64,000 nt of DNA from Oscillatoria acuminata PCC 6304 (GTDB lineage Bacteria > Cyanobacteriota > Cyanobacteriia > Cyanobacteriales > Laspinemataceae), in contig NC_019693.1 of NCBI RefSeq assembly GCF_000317105.1, positions 1,488,001 through 1,552,000 on the forward strand, read 5' to 3'. Position 1 is the first letter of the stretch, and the number at the start of each line of letters is the position of its first letter. The translations under genes were made by a program, and so were the position numbers. Below are positions 50,274 to 59,452 of the stretch, piece after piece. The notes beneath the pieces were generated by a model. That model was not told the origin of the DNA, did no database searches, and saw nothing but the letters and a program-made list of their open reading frames with translations.

Positions 50274-52067
50274 TTAGCGTTTCGCTAATTTCTTAATCGA
50301 CATCTTCCGCAAGCGAATCGATACCGGGGTGACTTCTAACAACTCTTCGGGGCCGATGTATTCCAGCGCCCGTTCTAAACTCATTTCCACCGGCGCTTGT
50401 AACTGAACCAATTCATCGCCAGTGGAAGACCGCACGTTGCTCAACTGCTTCGTCTTCGCAACATTCAAATCTAAATCTTGAGGACGGTTATGTTCCCCGA
50501 CAATCATGCCTTTATATACTTTTGTCCCTGGAGTAATAAAGAAAACTCCTCGGTCCTCAGCATTTTTCAACGAGTAGAACGTCGCCGTTCCTTCCTCAAA
50601 GGCAATAATCACACCGTTGCGACGGGCTTCAATATCTCCGGCAAGCGGGCGATAATCTAAGAAGCTGTGGTTCATAATTCCGGCCCCGCGAGTCAGACGC
50701 ATAAACTCGCCTCGGAACCCGATTAAACCCCGTGCAGGAATCGCAAATTCCAATTGAGTGCGTCCCGTGGCATTGACGTGCATATCTTGCATTTCCCCAC
50801 GTCGTTCTCCGAGGCGCTGCATACAACCGCCCACCCCTTCTTCAGGAACGTCCAGAACCAGACATTCAAACGGTTCACAAGGTTGACCATTGATTTCGCG
50901 GTAGATCACCTGGGGTTGGGAAACTTGGAATTCGTAGCCTTCCCGACGCATGGTTTCGATCAGGATACCCAAATGCAATTCACCCCGTCCGGAGACGAGG
51001 AATTTATCCGGGGAGTCGGTTTCTTCCACGCGGAGGGCGACGTTGGTTTCCAGTTCTCGTAGGAGGCGATCGCGCAATTGCCGAGAGGTAACGAAGGAGC
51101 CTTCTTGTCCGGCAAAGGGAGAATCGTTGACCCAGAAGGTCATCTGTAAGGTGGGTTCATCCACCTTAATTAAAGGTAACGCTAGGGGTTCATTGGGACA
51201 AGTAATGGTTTCCCCAATATTGGCATCCGCAAACCCGGCAACGGCGACAATATAACCAGCTGAAGCTTCCGCCATATCCACGCGATTGAGTCCTTCAAAT
51301 CCCATTAATTTGCTGATTTTGGACTTAACAATTTCGCCCCCTTCCTTGACCAAAGCCGCCTGTTGACCGGCTTTAATCACCCCATTGTGAATCCGACCAA
51401 TGACAATCCGGCCTACATATTCAGAATAGTCCAGGGTCGTGACTTGCAACTGGAGGGGTTTGGTGGGGTCTCCTACCGGCGGCGGAACGCGATCGAGAAT
51501 CAGGTCAAAGAGGGGCTGCATATCCACCCCTTCATCTTCCATCTTCGTTTTGGCATATCCCGATAAACCGGAAGCAAACAGGTAGGGGAACTCGCACTGG
51601 TCATCATCGGCCCCGAGTTCGATGAATAAATCCAAGACTTTATCCACTGCCGAGTGGGGGTCAGCGCGGGGACGGTCAATTTTATTGACCACCACAATCG
51701 GGCGCAGTCCTTTTTCTAAGGCTTTTTTGAGAACAAAGCGAGTTTGAGGCATGGGACCTTCATTGGCGTCCACAATCAGCAGACAGCCATCCACCATGCC
51801 CAGAACCCGTTCCACTTCACCGCCAAAGTCCGCGTGACCCGGGGTATCGACGATATTGATTAAGGTTTCTTTGTAGCGAACGGCAGTATTTTTGGAGAGA
51901 ATGGTAATACCTCGCTCCCGTTCTAAGTCATTGGAGTCCATGACGCAATCAGGAACCTCTTCCCCTTCGCGGAAGATACCAGATTGTTTGAGGAGAGCGT
52001 CAACGAGGGTGGTTTTACCGTGATCGACGTGGGCGATGATTGCGAGGTTGCGAATGGGAAGACTCAT
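50274..52067 (-). CDS. typA: Ribosome-associated GTPase TypA/BipA
   Basis: 597 residues. Translation-GTPase motifs: G1 [10 protein letters not shown]2 region [12 protein letters not shown]3 [11 protein letters not shown]4 NKIDR. Then EF-G-like domains II-III and V and the BipA C-terminal domain ([35 protein letters not shown]). It binds ribosomes and aids assembly and growth under stress, including low temperature. Complete, with a typical length. Confidence 0.97.
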   Translation of the reverse strand: MSLPIRNLAIIAHVDHGKTTLVDALLKQSGIFREGEEVPDCVMDSNDLERERGITILSKNTAVRYKETLINIVDTPGHADFGGEVERVLGMVDGCLLIVDANEGPMPQTRFVLKKALEKGLRPIVVVNKIDRPRADPHSAVDKVLDLFIELGADDDQCEFPYLFASGLSGYAKTKMEDEGVDMQPLFDLILDRVPPPVGDPTKPLQLQVTTLDYSEYVGRIVIGRIHNGVIKAGQQAALVKEGGEIVKSKISKLMGFEGLNRVDMAEASAGYIVAVAGFADANIGETITCPNEPLALPLIKVDEPTLQMTFWVNDSPFAGQEGSFVTSRQLRDRLLRELETNVALRVEETDSPDKFLVSGRGELHLGILIETMRREGYEFQVSQPQVIYREINGQPCEPFECLVLDVPEEGVGGCMQRLGERRGEMQDMHVNATGRTQLEFAIPARGLIGFRGEFMRLTRGAGIMNHSFLDYRPLAGDIEARRNGVIIAFEEGTATFYSLKNAEDRGVFFITPGTKVYKGMIVGEHNRPQDLDLNVAKTKQLSNVRSSTGDELVQLQAPVEMSLERALEYIGPEELLEVTPVSIRLRKMSIKKLAKR

Positions 52068-52479
52068 AAATTGCGTCAGGGATGCGAAATTGCAGAAAAA
52101 AGTAAAGCAGATAGCATTTATATTTCTTTACAATTCTAGCGCATCTTGATCGAGATTGCAGATGCGATATCTAAATTTTTGTCTTTCCCGATTTTCAATG
52201 GCAACACCAGGCGGGGGGTTTTAACCTAGCCCTGAATTGGTGTATTTGTAGGGGCGTATTGCATACGCCCTCTCTCATGTATGCAATACGCCCCTAGAAG
52301 AAACAAGGATAAGGCCCGATTCCATTGACAAATAAAGAGAATTTATGCAATACGCCCCTACAAGAAACTCCGGATGAGGCGGGATTCAATTTACCACCTG
52401 GACAGGGCTAGGGTTTTAACCTTGTAGATGCGCTTCGGGAAGCGCCCTACAGATTCATGAATTGCCCCTACCGATGAAA
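52068..52479. other. Intergenic region with a large palindrome
   Basis: 412 bp. The notable feature is the 17-bp perfect inverted repeat at 52249-52296 (TAGGGGCGTATTGCATA, 14-nt loop); half of it recurs at about 52345-52361. The arm is related to the TAGGGGCGCAATGC hairpin in the 31.2 and 57.2 kb elements. Confidence 0.65.
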
Positions 52480-53460
52480 CTATCTGCGCCCTCTATCCGG
52501 CTGAGAAGTTAGACTTAGTTGCGCGTCGTTGAGATTGGCATTGAATAAATCAACATTTTCCAAATTCGCCTCTCCCAAACGTGCCCTCGTTAGATTTGCC
52601 CCATATAAATTAGCATTTTGCAGGGTGGCCCGTTCCAAACTGGCCCCGGTAAAATTGGCCCCGCGTAAATCCGCCTGGGATAAATTCGCCCCATCGAGGT
52701 GGGTGATTAAGGTCCGACATTGTGCCCCGGGACACTGGGGACCCGTGGGTTCGATCGCCGATAAATTGGCCCCGCGCAGACTGGCTTGTTGGAGATTAGC
52801 ATCCATCAGATGAGCCCCGCTGAGTTCGGTAAAACTCAAGTCTGCAAAACTCAGGTCCGTACCATTGAACCGGCTGCTGAGTAACCGCGCCCCCCGGAGA
52901 TTGGCCCCAGAAAGGTTGGCGGCGCGAACATTCGCCTGGGATAAGTCCGCTTGGGTGAGGTTGGCATTTCTCAAGTCGGCGCGGACGAGATTAGCCCCGC
53001 TTAAATTGGCTTTATGAAGATTGGTCCCGTTCATAATGGCATCGCGCAAGTCCGCTGCGGTGAGTTGCGAGATGACTAATGGGGGGTTAACTGAGGTAAT
53101 GCGATCGCGGCGAATCGTTGTGGGTAGGGGTCGCACAAACCGAGCTTCACTCAGATTGGCCCCAGAAAAATCGGCCCAGCGCAGAATAGCCCCGCGTAAA
53201 TCTGCCCGACTGAGATTGGACTCGGTAAGATTGGCCCCGCGTAAATCGGCCCCGAGTAAATTGGCCCCAACGAGATTGGCCCCGCGCAAGTCCGCCCCAA
53301 TCAAGTCGCATCCCATACATTCATTGGTTCGGAATAACTGGAGGACATGATCGGGGTCAACCCCGAAGGCGGTTCGGGGAAAGGCGAAGGGAAGTAATGC
53401 GGCAGCGGCGGCGGATAACAGCGTTGCTGCGAACTGTTTTGGTGCGATCGTCCGTTTCAT
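52480..53460 (-). CDS. Secreted pentapeptide-repeat protein
   Basis: 326 residues. Signal peptide (KQFAATLLSAAAAALLPFAFPRTAFG). Then about 35 tandem A(D/N)LxX pentapeptides (CDLIGADLRGANLVGANL and so on), which form a right-handed quadrilateral beta helix. A Cys pair region, CMGCDLIGADL, begins the helix, and a small insertion (PTGPQCPGAQCRTLITH) adds two more Cys, possibly a disulphide. The signal peptide points to the lumen or periplasm. Function of such lumenal pentapeptide proteins is mostly unknown. Confidence 0.9.
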   Translation of the reverse strand: MKRTIAPKQFAATLLSAAAAALLPFAFPRTAFGVDPDHVLQLFRTNECMGCDLIGADLRGANLVGANLLGADLRGANLTESNLSRADLRGAILRWADFSGANLSEARFVRPLPTTIRRDRITSVNPPLVISQLTAADLRDAIMNGTNLHKANLSGANLVRADLRNANLTQADLSQANVRAANLSGANLRGARLLSSRFNGTDLSFADLSFTELSGAHLMDANLQQASLRGANLSAIEPTGPQCPGAQCRTLITHLDGANLSQADLRGANFTGASLERATLQNANLYGANLTRARLGEANLENVDLFNANLNDAQLSLTSQPDRGRR

Positions 53461-53483
53461 GGTGTTCCTGTCTCCTGAGAGAG

Positions 53484-53800
53484 TCTATAAAAACCCGCAG
53501 GCTGAAGCCTGGGGCTACACGGACAAAGCCTGCCTGTGCAGGCTGAAGAGTATTGGGCAAGGAGCCACCCAATTAGGGTCAGAAACCCGGTTGATATCAA
53601 GTCCTAGATTAGCCCGCGCAGGCGGGCTTCGTCCCTGTAGCCGCACCCTTGAGGACTCTGTTGGCGAATCAAGAAAGAGACCTCTCCCCAAACCCCTCCC
53701 CTAAGAGGGGAGGGGCTTTCCGGCTCCCCCTTCCCTCTTAGGGAAGGGGGTTGGGGGGTTAGGTCTCCCTTTAGCCAACAGAATCCTTGAGGGTGGGGGT
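53484..53800. mobile_element. MITE-like element with long inverted arms (copy 2), interrupted
   Basis: Left arm 53484-53546 and right arm 53606-53654 repeat the hairpin pairs of the element at 17389-17602 (GCCCGCCTGCGCGGGC type), and both copies start at GTCTATAAAA. The right arm is interrupted after CACCCTTGAGG by the element at 53655-53784 and resumes at CCTTGAGGGTGGGGG. It lies in the promoter side of the pentapeptide gene. Confidence 0.8.
53655..53784. mobile_element. MITE-like palindromic element nested in another repeat
   Basis: Terminal repeats ACTCTGTTGGC and (inverted) ATTCTGTTGGC, 10 of 11 matching. Direct repeats CCTTGAGG flank it exactly (53647-53654 and 53785-53792), an 8-bp target duplication. 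The core is the reverse complement of that in 28509-28666, though the termini differ. No coding capacity. Confidence 0.85.
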
Positions 53801-53915
53801 TAAAGCAATCAGTACCGGATTCCGGATAATCTGAGGGTAGCATTGGTTCATGCTCCGCCCCACTCGGGAAAATCCTATACTAGAAGAAGATCGGGAAATT
53901 CAACGAGGGCAGGAT

Positions 53916-55226
53916 ATGGCTCTAAATCCCACAGTAATGCAGACTGTCGAAAAGCTGGATTATCGCGTTACCGTCGGTGACGTGGCAACTAGCGCAGGAC
54001 TGCAAGTGAATCTCGCCGAGCGAGAATTATTAGCCTTAGCTTCCGAAGCTGGAGGACATTTACAAGTTGCGGACACGGGAGATATTGTCTATCAGTTTCC
54101 CAAACAATTTCGTGCCATTCTGCGGAATAAGTATTTCCGAATTCAGTTGCAGGAGTGGTGGGAAAAGGTCTGGCGGATTCTGTTCTACCTGATCCGGATT
54201 TCGTTTGGGATTATTTTAATCCTGTCGATTTTTATTATTTTTGCCAGCATTTTTATTCTGCTAACTATGGCGAATAAAGATAGCAGCAGCAATCGGAGTC
54301 GGTCCCGAGGTGGGGGGATGATATTTTTCCCGCGAATGTTTTGGGGACCGGATATTTTCTGGTTTTTCAATCCCAACTATGGCCGGTATCAGCGGCAACG
54401 GCGACAAAAAGCGCAGGCTTCTTCATCGTCAGAAGAATCGATGAACTTTTTGGAGTCGGTGTTCTCATTTTTGTTTGGAGATGGGAACCCGAATGCCAAT
54501 TTAGAGGAACGACGGTGGCAGGCGATCGCCGCTACGATTCGGAATAATCAAGGCGCAGTGGTTGCCGAACAAATTGCTCCCTATTTGGATGATTTAGGAA
54601 CCGGATATAGCAACGAGTATGAAGATTATATGCTGCCGGTGCTGACGCGATTTAATGGTCGTCCCGAAGTCAGTCCCGATGGGCAGATTGTCTATCATTT
54701 TCCCGAATTGCAAACCACGGTTCAACAGCGAAACACCTTAGCAGTTCCGGCCTATTTACGGGAATTGCCCTGGAAATTTAGCGAAGCCTCTTCCAATCAA
54801 TTAAGCCTAGCTGCCGGATTGGGGGTGCTGAATATTGGGGGAGGAATTTTTCTAGGCTATTTATTGCAAGACGGGGCGATCGCTGCCCAGATTGGCGGAT
54901 TAGTGGCGTTTGCCGCCTCAATTTACTGGTTGTTGATTGGATATGGAGTCGCCTTTTTGTCTGTTCCGTTAATCCGGTACTTGTGGCTAAAAGGACGGAA
55001 TCGCAAAGTCGAAGCTCGAAATGAAGCCAGACAACAACAGGCGATCGGCTTAAATCAACCTTCCGATGAGTTGCGCCAAAAACTTGCCTACGCCCAACAA
55101 TTTGCCGCCCAAAACATCATCGAAAGCGGGGATATTGCCTACACCACCGAAACCGATTTAATCGAGCAAGAAAGTCAAAATACTGCCAAACTGGATGCCG
55201 AATGGCGCAAGCGCTTAGAAGGATGA
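53916..55226 (+). CDS. Membrane protein with duplicated GDIVYxFP module
   Basis: 436 residues from ATG 53916, preceded by GAGGGCAGGA; an upstream ATG (53850) gives an extra 22 residues. The module 'TVGDVATSAGL..LASEAGGHLQV..GDIVYQFP' (about 16-70) is repeated in weaker form at about 230-290 (GAVVAEQIAPYLD..LTRFNGRPEVSPDGQIVYHFP). Membrane helices lie at about 95-125 and 320-360. A Ser/Arg-rich loop and a Phe/Trp-rich segment lie between. It resembles cyanobacterial/plastid proteins of unknown function (At5g03900-like, from memory). Confidence 0.8.
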   Translation: MALNPTVMQTVEKLDYRVTVGDVATSAGLQVNLAERELLALASEAGGHLQVADTGDIVYQFPKQFRAILRNKYFRIQLQEWWEKVWRILFYLIRISFGIILILSIFIIFASIFILLTMANKDSSSNRSRSRGGGMIFFPRMFWGPDIFWFFNPNYGRYQRQRRQKAQASSSSEESMNFLESVFSFLFGDGNPNANLEERRWQAIAATIRNNQGAVVAEQIAPYLDDLGTGYSNEYEDYMLPVLTRFNGRPEVSPDGQIVYHFPELQTTVQQRNTLAVPAYLRELPWKFSEASSNQLSLAAGLGVLNIGGGIFLGYLLQDGAIAAQIGGLVAFAASIYWLLIGYGVAFLSVPLIRYLWLKGRNRKVEARNEARQQQAIGLNQPSDELRQKLAYAQQFAAQNIIESGDIAYTTETDLIEQESQNTAKLDAEWRKRLEG

Positions 55227-55234
55227 AATCGGAA

Positions 55235-55290
55235 GGATGAAGGATGAAGAATGAGGGATGCCTTCATCCTTCATTCTTCATCCTTCCTCT
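55235..55290. repeat. Imperfect palindrome of GGATGAA units
   Basis: GGATGAAGAATGAGGGATG pairs with CATCCTTCATTCTTCATCC across a short CTT loop, between two convergent genes. It may act as a terminator, but lacks a strong U tract. Confidence 0.65.
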
Positions 55291-55505
55291 TGCTTCAGAC
55301 GTTTGAAGGTCAAAAACCCATAACCATAGGCCGGGGTAAAGTTAAAGTTGACCATTTCCCACCCCTCTTCTCCCATCTGATTGGAATATTTATAAAGCGG
55401 TTGCTTTTTCTGTTCCTCTCGAAGTTCTTGTCCATTTGCACTATGCACGCAGAGGTCACCGGCAAAGTAGTCAAATCGAACAAAAAGGTACTCCCACTTT
55501 GGCAC
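55278..55505 (-). CDS. DUF4177-like small protein
   Basis: 75 residues: KWEYLFVRFDYFAGDLCVHSANGQ, then MGEEGWEMVNFNFTPAYGYGFLTFKRLKQ. The pattern of an initial WEY strand, a GxEGWE turn, and a final F-FKR strand is that of the DUF4177 family, small beta-rich proteins of unknown function. Its stop overlaps the palindrome with the neighbouring membrane-protein gene. No signal peptide. Confidence 0.75.
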   Translation of the reverse strand: MPKWEYLFVRFDYFAGDLCVHSANGQELREEQKKQPLYKYSNQMGEEGWEMVNFNFTPAYGYGFLTFKRLKQEEG

Positions 55506-55633
55506 AGTGATTCTCCTGTTGTGATAGATGGGTTGACAAAAAATCTCTCCCCTCCCTTACCGTGGGAGATAGAGGGGAGAATCGCAATGAGACCGTGGCA
55601 GTTGAGCGAAGCAATTAACGGTTCCCCAACAGC

Positions 55634-56824
55634 TTACTCTACACGGATTTTGGCCAAATTAGCATTTTGGTAATAGTGGAGCACGATTTGTTGGTAATTT
55701 ACACCCTGGGCAGCCAGATTGTAAGCCCCCCACTGACTTAACCCGATGCCATGACCAAATCCCCGTCCTTGAATTGTAAATCCAGCCGGGATATTCGAGA
55801 CCGTATTTTTACTCGCCGATGGGCCATGTTGAGGCATCACGGTAAATCGAGCACTTCTGAGGTTGAGGGCCTGCCGTAATTCTTCCCCATCGATGGTCCG
55901 CTGACCCGCATCTCCCACAATCAGCATGGACTGAATTCGCCCGTGGGGGGTGGTGCGTTGAGGTTTCATGGATAGGACATTCCCCACCCCGGAGATTCGG
56001 CTGCTGAGTTGACTGCTGGTGAAGGTTTCGGTCCATTGGTAGACCGGGGAACCTGCATCATGATCTGGAACCCCGCGTAGATAGGGCCGGGGGTCCATCC
56101 AGACATCTTCCACATTTTCCGTATGTCCTCCCGAAGAGGAGTGGAAAACCGCCTCAATGGGTTGATCATTGTAAACCAGGACTTGTCCGGCAGTCGCTTG
56201 CACCGCATCATGGGTGGTATTGGCTTCTTTTTCGACGCCCTGATAGACTTGCCAATAGGTGTCATTCCCTAGGTCATAGAGGGAATTTCCGCGTTTCTGA
56301 CGCTGATAGAGGGCATAGGTCCGGGCAGCTACCGCTTGAGCTTTCAAGGCTTCCTGGGGCCAACTCGGACTCATTTCTGCCCCTAAGACACTGTAGAGAT
56401 ATTCTTCCATGTCCACCTGGTTAATCACCGTGAGTCCGGAGGAGGTGGGAACTAGGACTGTATTGCCGCGATACCAGCGATCGCCAATATAGACAAACCC
56501 ATCCCCACTCGGTTCGATCGCGATTTGGTTGCCTTGCCAGCCCCCCACCGCTACACCGGATCCCGTACTCCGGGCCAGAGATGCCTGCATTCCCTCCAGT
56601 TGACCCAGGGACCGACCCGCACTATCCTTTACCGTAGCGGGGGTAGAACTGCCAATGGTCACTTCGCTGACATTTTGTTTAATCGCGACTCGCAACAATA
56701 AACTGGCTTGAGCTGGGGCCACCATCATCAGCCAGATCAAAGCAACCAGCCACCACTGGCGTCGGCTTTCCCACAAAGGCTTTAGTGGAGATAATAATCG
56801 GGTTGGGGTGGGTGTTAGTTTCAT
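55634..56824 (-). CDS. SpoIID/LytB-domain protein
   Basis: 396 residues from ATG 56824, which has GAGGAGC 9 bp before it; the frame extends upstream to a TTG. An N-terminal membrane anchor or signal (WWLVALIWLMMVAPAQA) is followed by an SH3-like region and the SpoIID domain: MEEYLYSVLGAEMSPSWPQEALKAQAVAARTYAL, VFHSSSGGHTENVEDVW, RGFGHGIGLSQWGAYNLAAQG. SpoIID is a peptidoglycan lytic transglycosylase in spore formers; cyanobacteria do not sporulate, so here a role in cell-wall remodelling is inferred. The catalytic Glu (GAEM) is kept. Confidence 0.92.
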   Translation of the reverse strand: MKLTPTPTRLLSPLKPLWESRRQWWLVALIWLMMVAPAQASLLLRVAIKQNVSEVTIGSSTPATVKDSAGRSLGQLEGMQASLARSTGSGVAVGGWQGNQIAIEPSGDGFVYIGDRWYRGNTVLVPTSSGLTVINQVDMEEYLYSVLGAEMSPSWPQEALKAQAVAARTYALYQRQKRGNSLYDLGNDTYWQVYQGVEKEANTTHDAVQATAGQVLVYNDQPIEAVFHSSSGGHTENVEDVWMDPRPYLRGVPDHDAGSPVYQWTETFTSSQLSSRISGVGNVLSMKPQRTTPHGRIQSMLIVGDAGQRTIDGEELRQALNLRSARFTVMPQHGPSASKNTVSNIPAGFTIQGRGFGHGIGLSQWGAYNLAAQGVNYQQIVLHYYQNANLAKIRVE

Positions 56825-57554
56825 GGTTGGCAAGCTCCTCAAACAGGAAATCCTCTAAGATAAATTGCAAAAGATAATCGGTAATCGGGTTCCAGGCCAT
56901 TCTTCGCAACTGAAGTCTGAGCCAGGTCTTGTCATAACCCCCTATCATACAAGCATTATTGGGAGATGAGAGGGTCGATGTACTCATTCTTTAGGGTGAA
57001 TTTTAACGACTGGGGAGTTTGATAGTTTCTCTGAGGCTAAAACTGAAACCCAATTCAAGATCCGGCTTTCCCGACCAAACCCGATCTGTAGGGGAACTCC
57101 AAAAAATAAAATCTCCAAAACGAACGTTTTATTGACGGATCAACGGTGTAGCCCCGTCAATAAAACGTTCGTTCGTAGTGACGGATCAACGGTGTAGCCC
57201 CGTCAATGTAGGGGCGCAATGCTTGCGCCCCAGGGGCGCAAGCATTGCGCCCCTACACTTCCTTTCAGTTGAACGGTTGGATGATTTATATTTTGCAATC
57301 CTCTAGGGGAACTCCAAAACCTAAAATATTCAAGCTCTAGTGGTCCTGTGTAAGTCCTGAAAACTATGATAGGATAACCAGTTATCGTTTCAGGACTCTG
57401 CTCATCGGTTCCCGCTGAGTAAAATTGAGTGAGTTTGATTGAGCTTGGCTCATGGGATTTTTGATTGAACCCAGTTGAACCCAGTATGTAGGAAGTCCGA
57501 AGGGTGGAAATTGCCTAAAATAAGTTGTTTGAACGGTCAAAAGAGCGCCTTAAG
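56825..57554. other. Intergenic region between divergent genes, mostly repeats
   Basis: 730 bp. The element at 57093-57312 fills the middle. A minus-strand frame at 56679-56987 overlaps the SpoIID start and is not supported. No other gene is seen. Confidence 0.5.
57093..57312. mobile_element. GGGGAACTCC-family element (copy 2)
   Basis: Reverse complement of the element at 31182-31356, with an internal duplication of the segment CGTTTTATTGACGG...GATCCGTCA and a longer hairpin (TGTAGGGGCGCAATGC, complement). AGGGGAACTCCAAAA appears again just outside the right end, in direct orientation. Confidence 0.8.
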
Positions 57555-58529
57555 ATGCAGATTACGTTTTTAGGAACCAGTTCCGGTGTACCGACGCGAT
57601 CGCGGAACGTCTCCAGTTTGGCGGTCCGTCTGCCTCAGCGATCGGAGGTGTGGCTGTTTGACTGCGGCGAAGGCACCCAACATCAAATTCTCAGTAGCGA
57701 TATTAAAATTAGCCAAATTAGTCGCATCTTTATCACCCATCTCCACGGGGACCATATCTTTGGCTTGATGGGTCTGTTGGCCAGTTGCGGTTTAGCCGGA
57801 AATGCCAGTCGGATTGATATTTATGGTCCAGCCGGATTAAATGACTATCTAGCCGCCTGTAGTCGTTACTCTCAAACTCATTTCTCCTATCCGATTAAAG
57901 TTCATCAGAGTCGCCCGGGAGTCGTCTATGAGGATGATGAGTTTATCGTCAAATGCGGACGCCTAGAACATCGGGTCACCGCTTATGGCTATCGGGTGGA
58001 GGAAAAAGACCGCCCGGGACGGTTTAATGTGGAAAAGGCGGCAGCGTTGGGAATTCCCTCCGGTCCTCTCTATGGTCAACTCAAGCGCGGGGAAACGGTG
58101 ACCTTGAGTGATGGTCGGCAGATTTCTGGTCAGGAGTTATGTGGACCCACGGAACCGGGGCGGAAAATGGCCTATTGTACGGATACAATTTTTTGCGAGG
58201 GGGCGGTGCAACTGGCGCAAGATGTGGATGTGTTGATTCACGAAGCGACATTTTCCCATCAAGATGCCCAGTTGGCGATCGATCGCCTGCATTCGACCAG
58301 TACAATGGCGGCGCAGGTGGCCTTAGCTGCGGGGGTGAAACACTTGATTATGACCCATTTTAGCCCCCGATATGCCCCGGGAAATGATATCCAGTTGGAG
58401 GATTTGCGCCAGGAAGCCCAGGCGATTTTTCCGAATACGGAGATGGCTTATGATTTTTGGACTTATGAGGTGGAACGCCATCGTTCAACGGAGTTAGAGT
58501 CGGTGGGGACAAGGAGCGATCGCCCTTAA
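57555..58529 (+). CDS. rnz: Ribonuclease Z
   Basis: 324 residues from ATG 57555; an upstream TTG at 57525 is unlikely because the family starts MQITFLGT. The metallo-beta-lactamase zinc motif is THLHGDHIFGL, followed by an exosite-like segment (about 150-185), HEATF, and THFSPRY near the end. It removes tRNA 3' trailers ahead of CCA addition; tRNA-Thr in this window lacks an encoded CCA. Complete length. Confidence 0.95.
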   Translation: MQITFLGTSSGVPTRSRNVSSLAVRLPQRSEVWLFDCGEGTQHQILSSDIKISQISRIFITHLHGDHIFGLMGLLASCGLAGNASRIDIYGPAGLNDYLAACSRYSQTHFSYPIKVHQSRPGVVYEDDEFIVKCGRLEHRVTAYGYRVEEKDRPGRFNVEKAAALGIPSGPLYGQLKRGETVTLSDGRQISGQELCGPTEPGRKMAYCTDTIFCEGAVQLAQDVDVLIHEATFSHQDAQLAIDRLHSTSTMAAQVALAAGVKHLIMTHFSPRYAPGNDIQLEDLRQEAQAIFPNTEMAYDFWTYEVERHRSTELESVGTRSDRP

Positions 58530-58570
58530 TTATTCACGAAGTCCGATCGCCCTAAACCTTTGAAGGGCTT

Positions 58571-59098
58571 TTATTCTCCTCCTGTTTCGGAAATAGCTGA
58601 ACATTCGCATGGAGGAAAGTCTTCTAACAAAGGAACTACTTTCTGATCCGGAACGAAGATCGCGCTGCCGTTATCTTCCTTGTCCGTCTGGTTGCGAAGG
58701 CGATCGCGAATTCCTCCCAGGCGATGGGTTGAGTCTACCGGCGATCGCGGTTGGGGAACCTCCAAATTCGGCCACAAGGGTAAATCCACACAAGGACAAT
58801 TTTCCGGCGGAGTTCCCCGAATTTTGGCAGGAATCGGCATGGTACATCGCGCACAGAGCATGACATCCCACTTTTGCGTTAGCAATTCGGCGATCGTTTC
58901 GTCGGTTCCCTCCACATAACAACTGCCATTCTTGGGTTCAGTCAGAATTTGCCAACATCTTTCAAATTCTGGACTGTAGGAATTGTCCTGGTAAATCGGG
59001 TTCGGCAGTAATTTATCCGTCCCATTATTAACCACAACCTTTTTGCCTAATTGGAACCAGTAGGCAAGATATTTTTTAACCTGTTCTTCCGTTGCCAT
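58571..59098 (-). CDS. Cysteine-containing hypothetical protein
   Basis: 175 residues. The first half has an ordered region (YLAYWFQLGKKVVVNNGTDKLLPNPIYQ, FERCWQILTE, TIAELLTQKWDVMLCARCTMPIP), then CPCVDLPLWPNLEVP, a polar linker and CECS near the end. The CARC and CPC pairs are spaced like a small zinc site. I recall similar proteins only from cyanobacteria and cannot name a family. Convergent with rnz (41 bp). Confidence 0.72.
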   Translation of the reverse strand: MATEEQVKKYLAYWFQLGKKVVVNNGTDKLLPNPIYQDNSYSPEFERCWQILTEPKNGSCYVEGTDETIAELLTQKWDVMLCARCTMPIPAKIRGTPPENCPCVDLPLWPNLEVPQPRSPVDSTHRLGGIRDRLRNQTDKEDNGSAIFVPDQKVVPLLEDFPPCECSAISETGGE

Positions 59099-59452
59099 AA
59101 ATTTTCCTTAAATCTTTTTGCTGTCGTAACGAATCAACGCAGTCGGGGTGATTCGTCACCTTCTTACTAAAACTAACGAATGGACAAAGATGCGGTTTCC
59201 AGAGAGTTTCTCACGGATTTAGGCATTGCCAGTTCGGAGGATTGAGTCGCAACCTCCAAGCAAGTCATCCATAAGGATGCCCTACGCTAACTAAGATCCC
59301 CGGCAATTCCCTCCCCCATTTTCGGAAACATGAGCCTAGATATATCTTAGCTTGTGTTCAACCGATACAGGTTAGAAAAATCCACCCATTGAGTCGGGGA
59401 AATCCTCCTATGGGGGATATTTATTATCAGGCTAAATTGTTAGGTTTTCCCC
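59099..59452. other. Intergenic region, no gene seen
   Basis: 354 bp between two minus-strand genes. Nothing recognisable; the promoter of the Cys-containing protein lies at its left end. No cobalamin riboswitch is evident before cobU. Confidence 0.45.

Noticed and set aside
56679-56987. 102-codon frame overlapping the SpoIID start
   Set aside because: It overlaps the start of a well-supported gene in another frame and has no family sequence.
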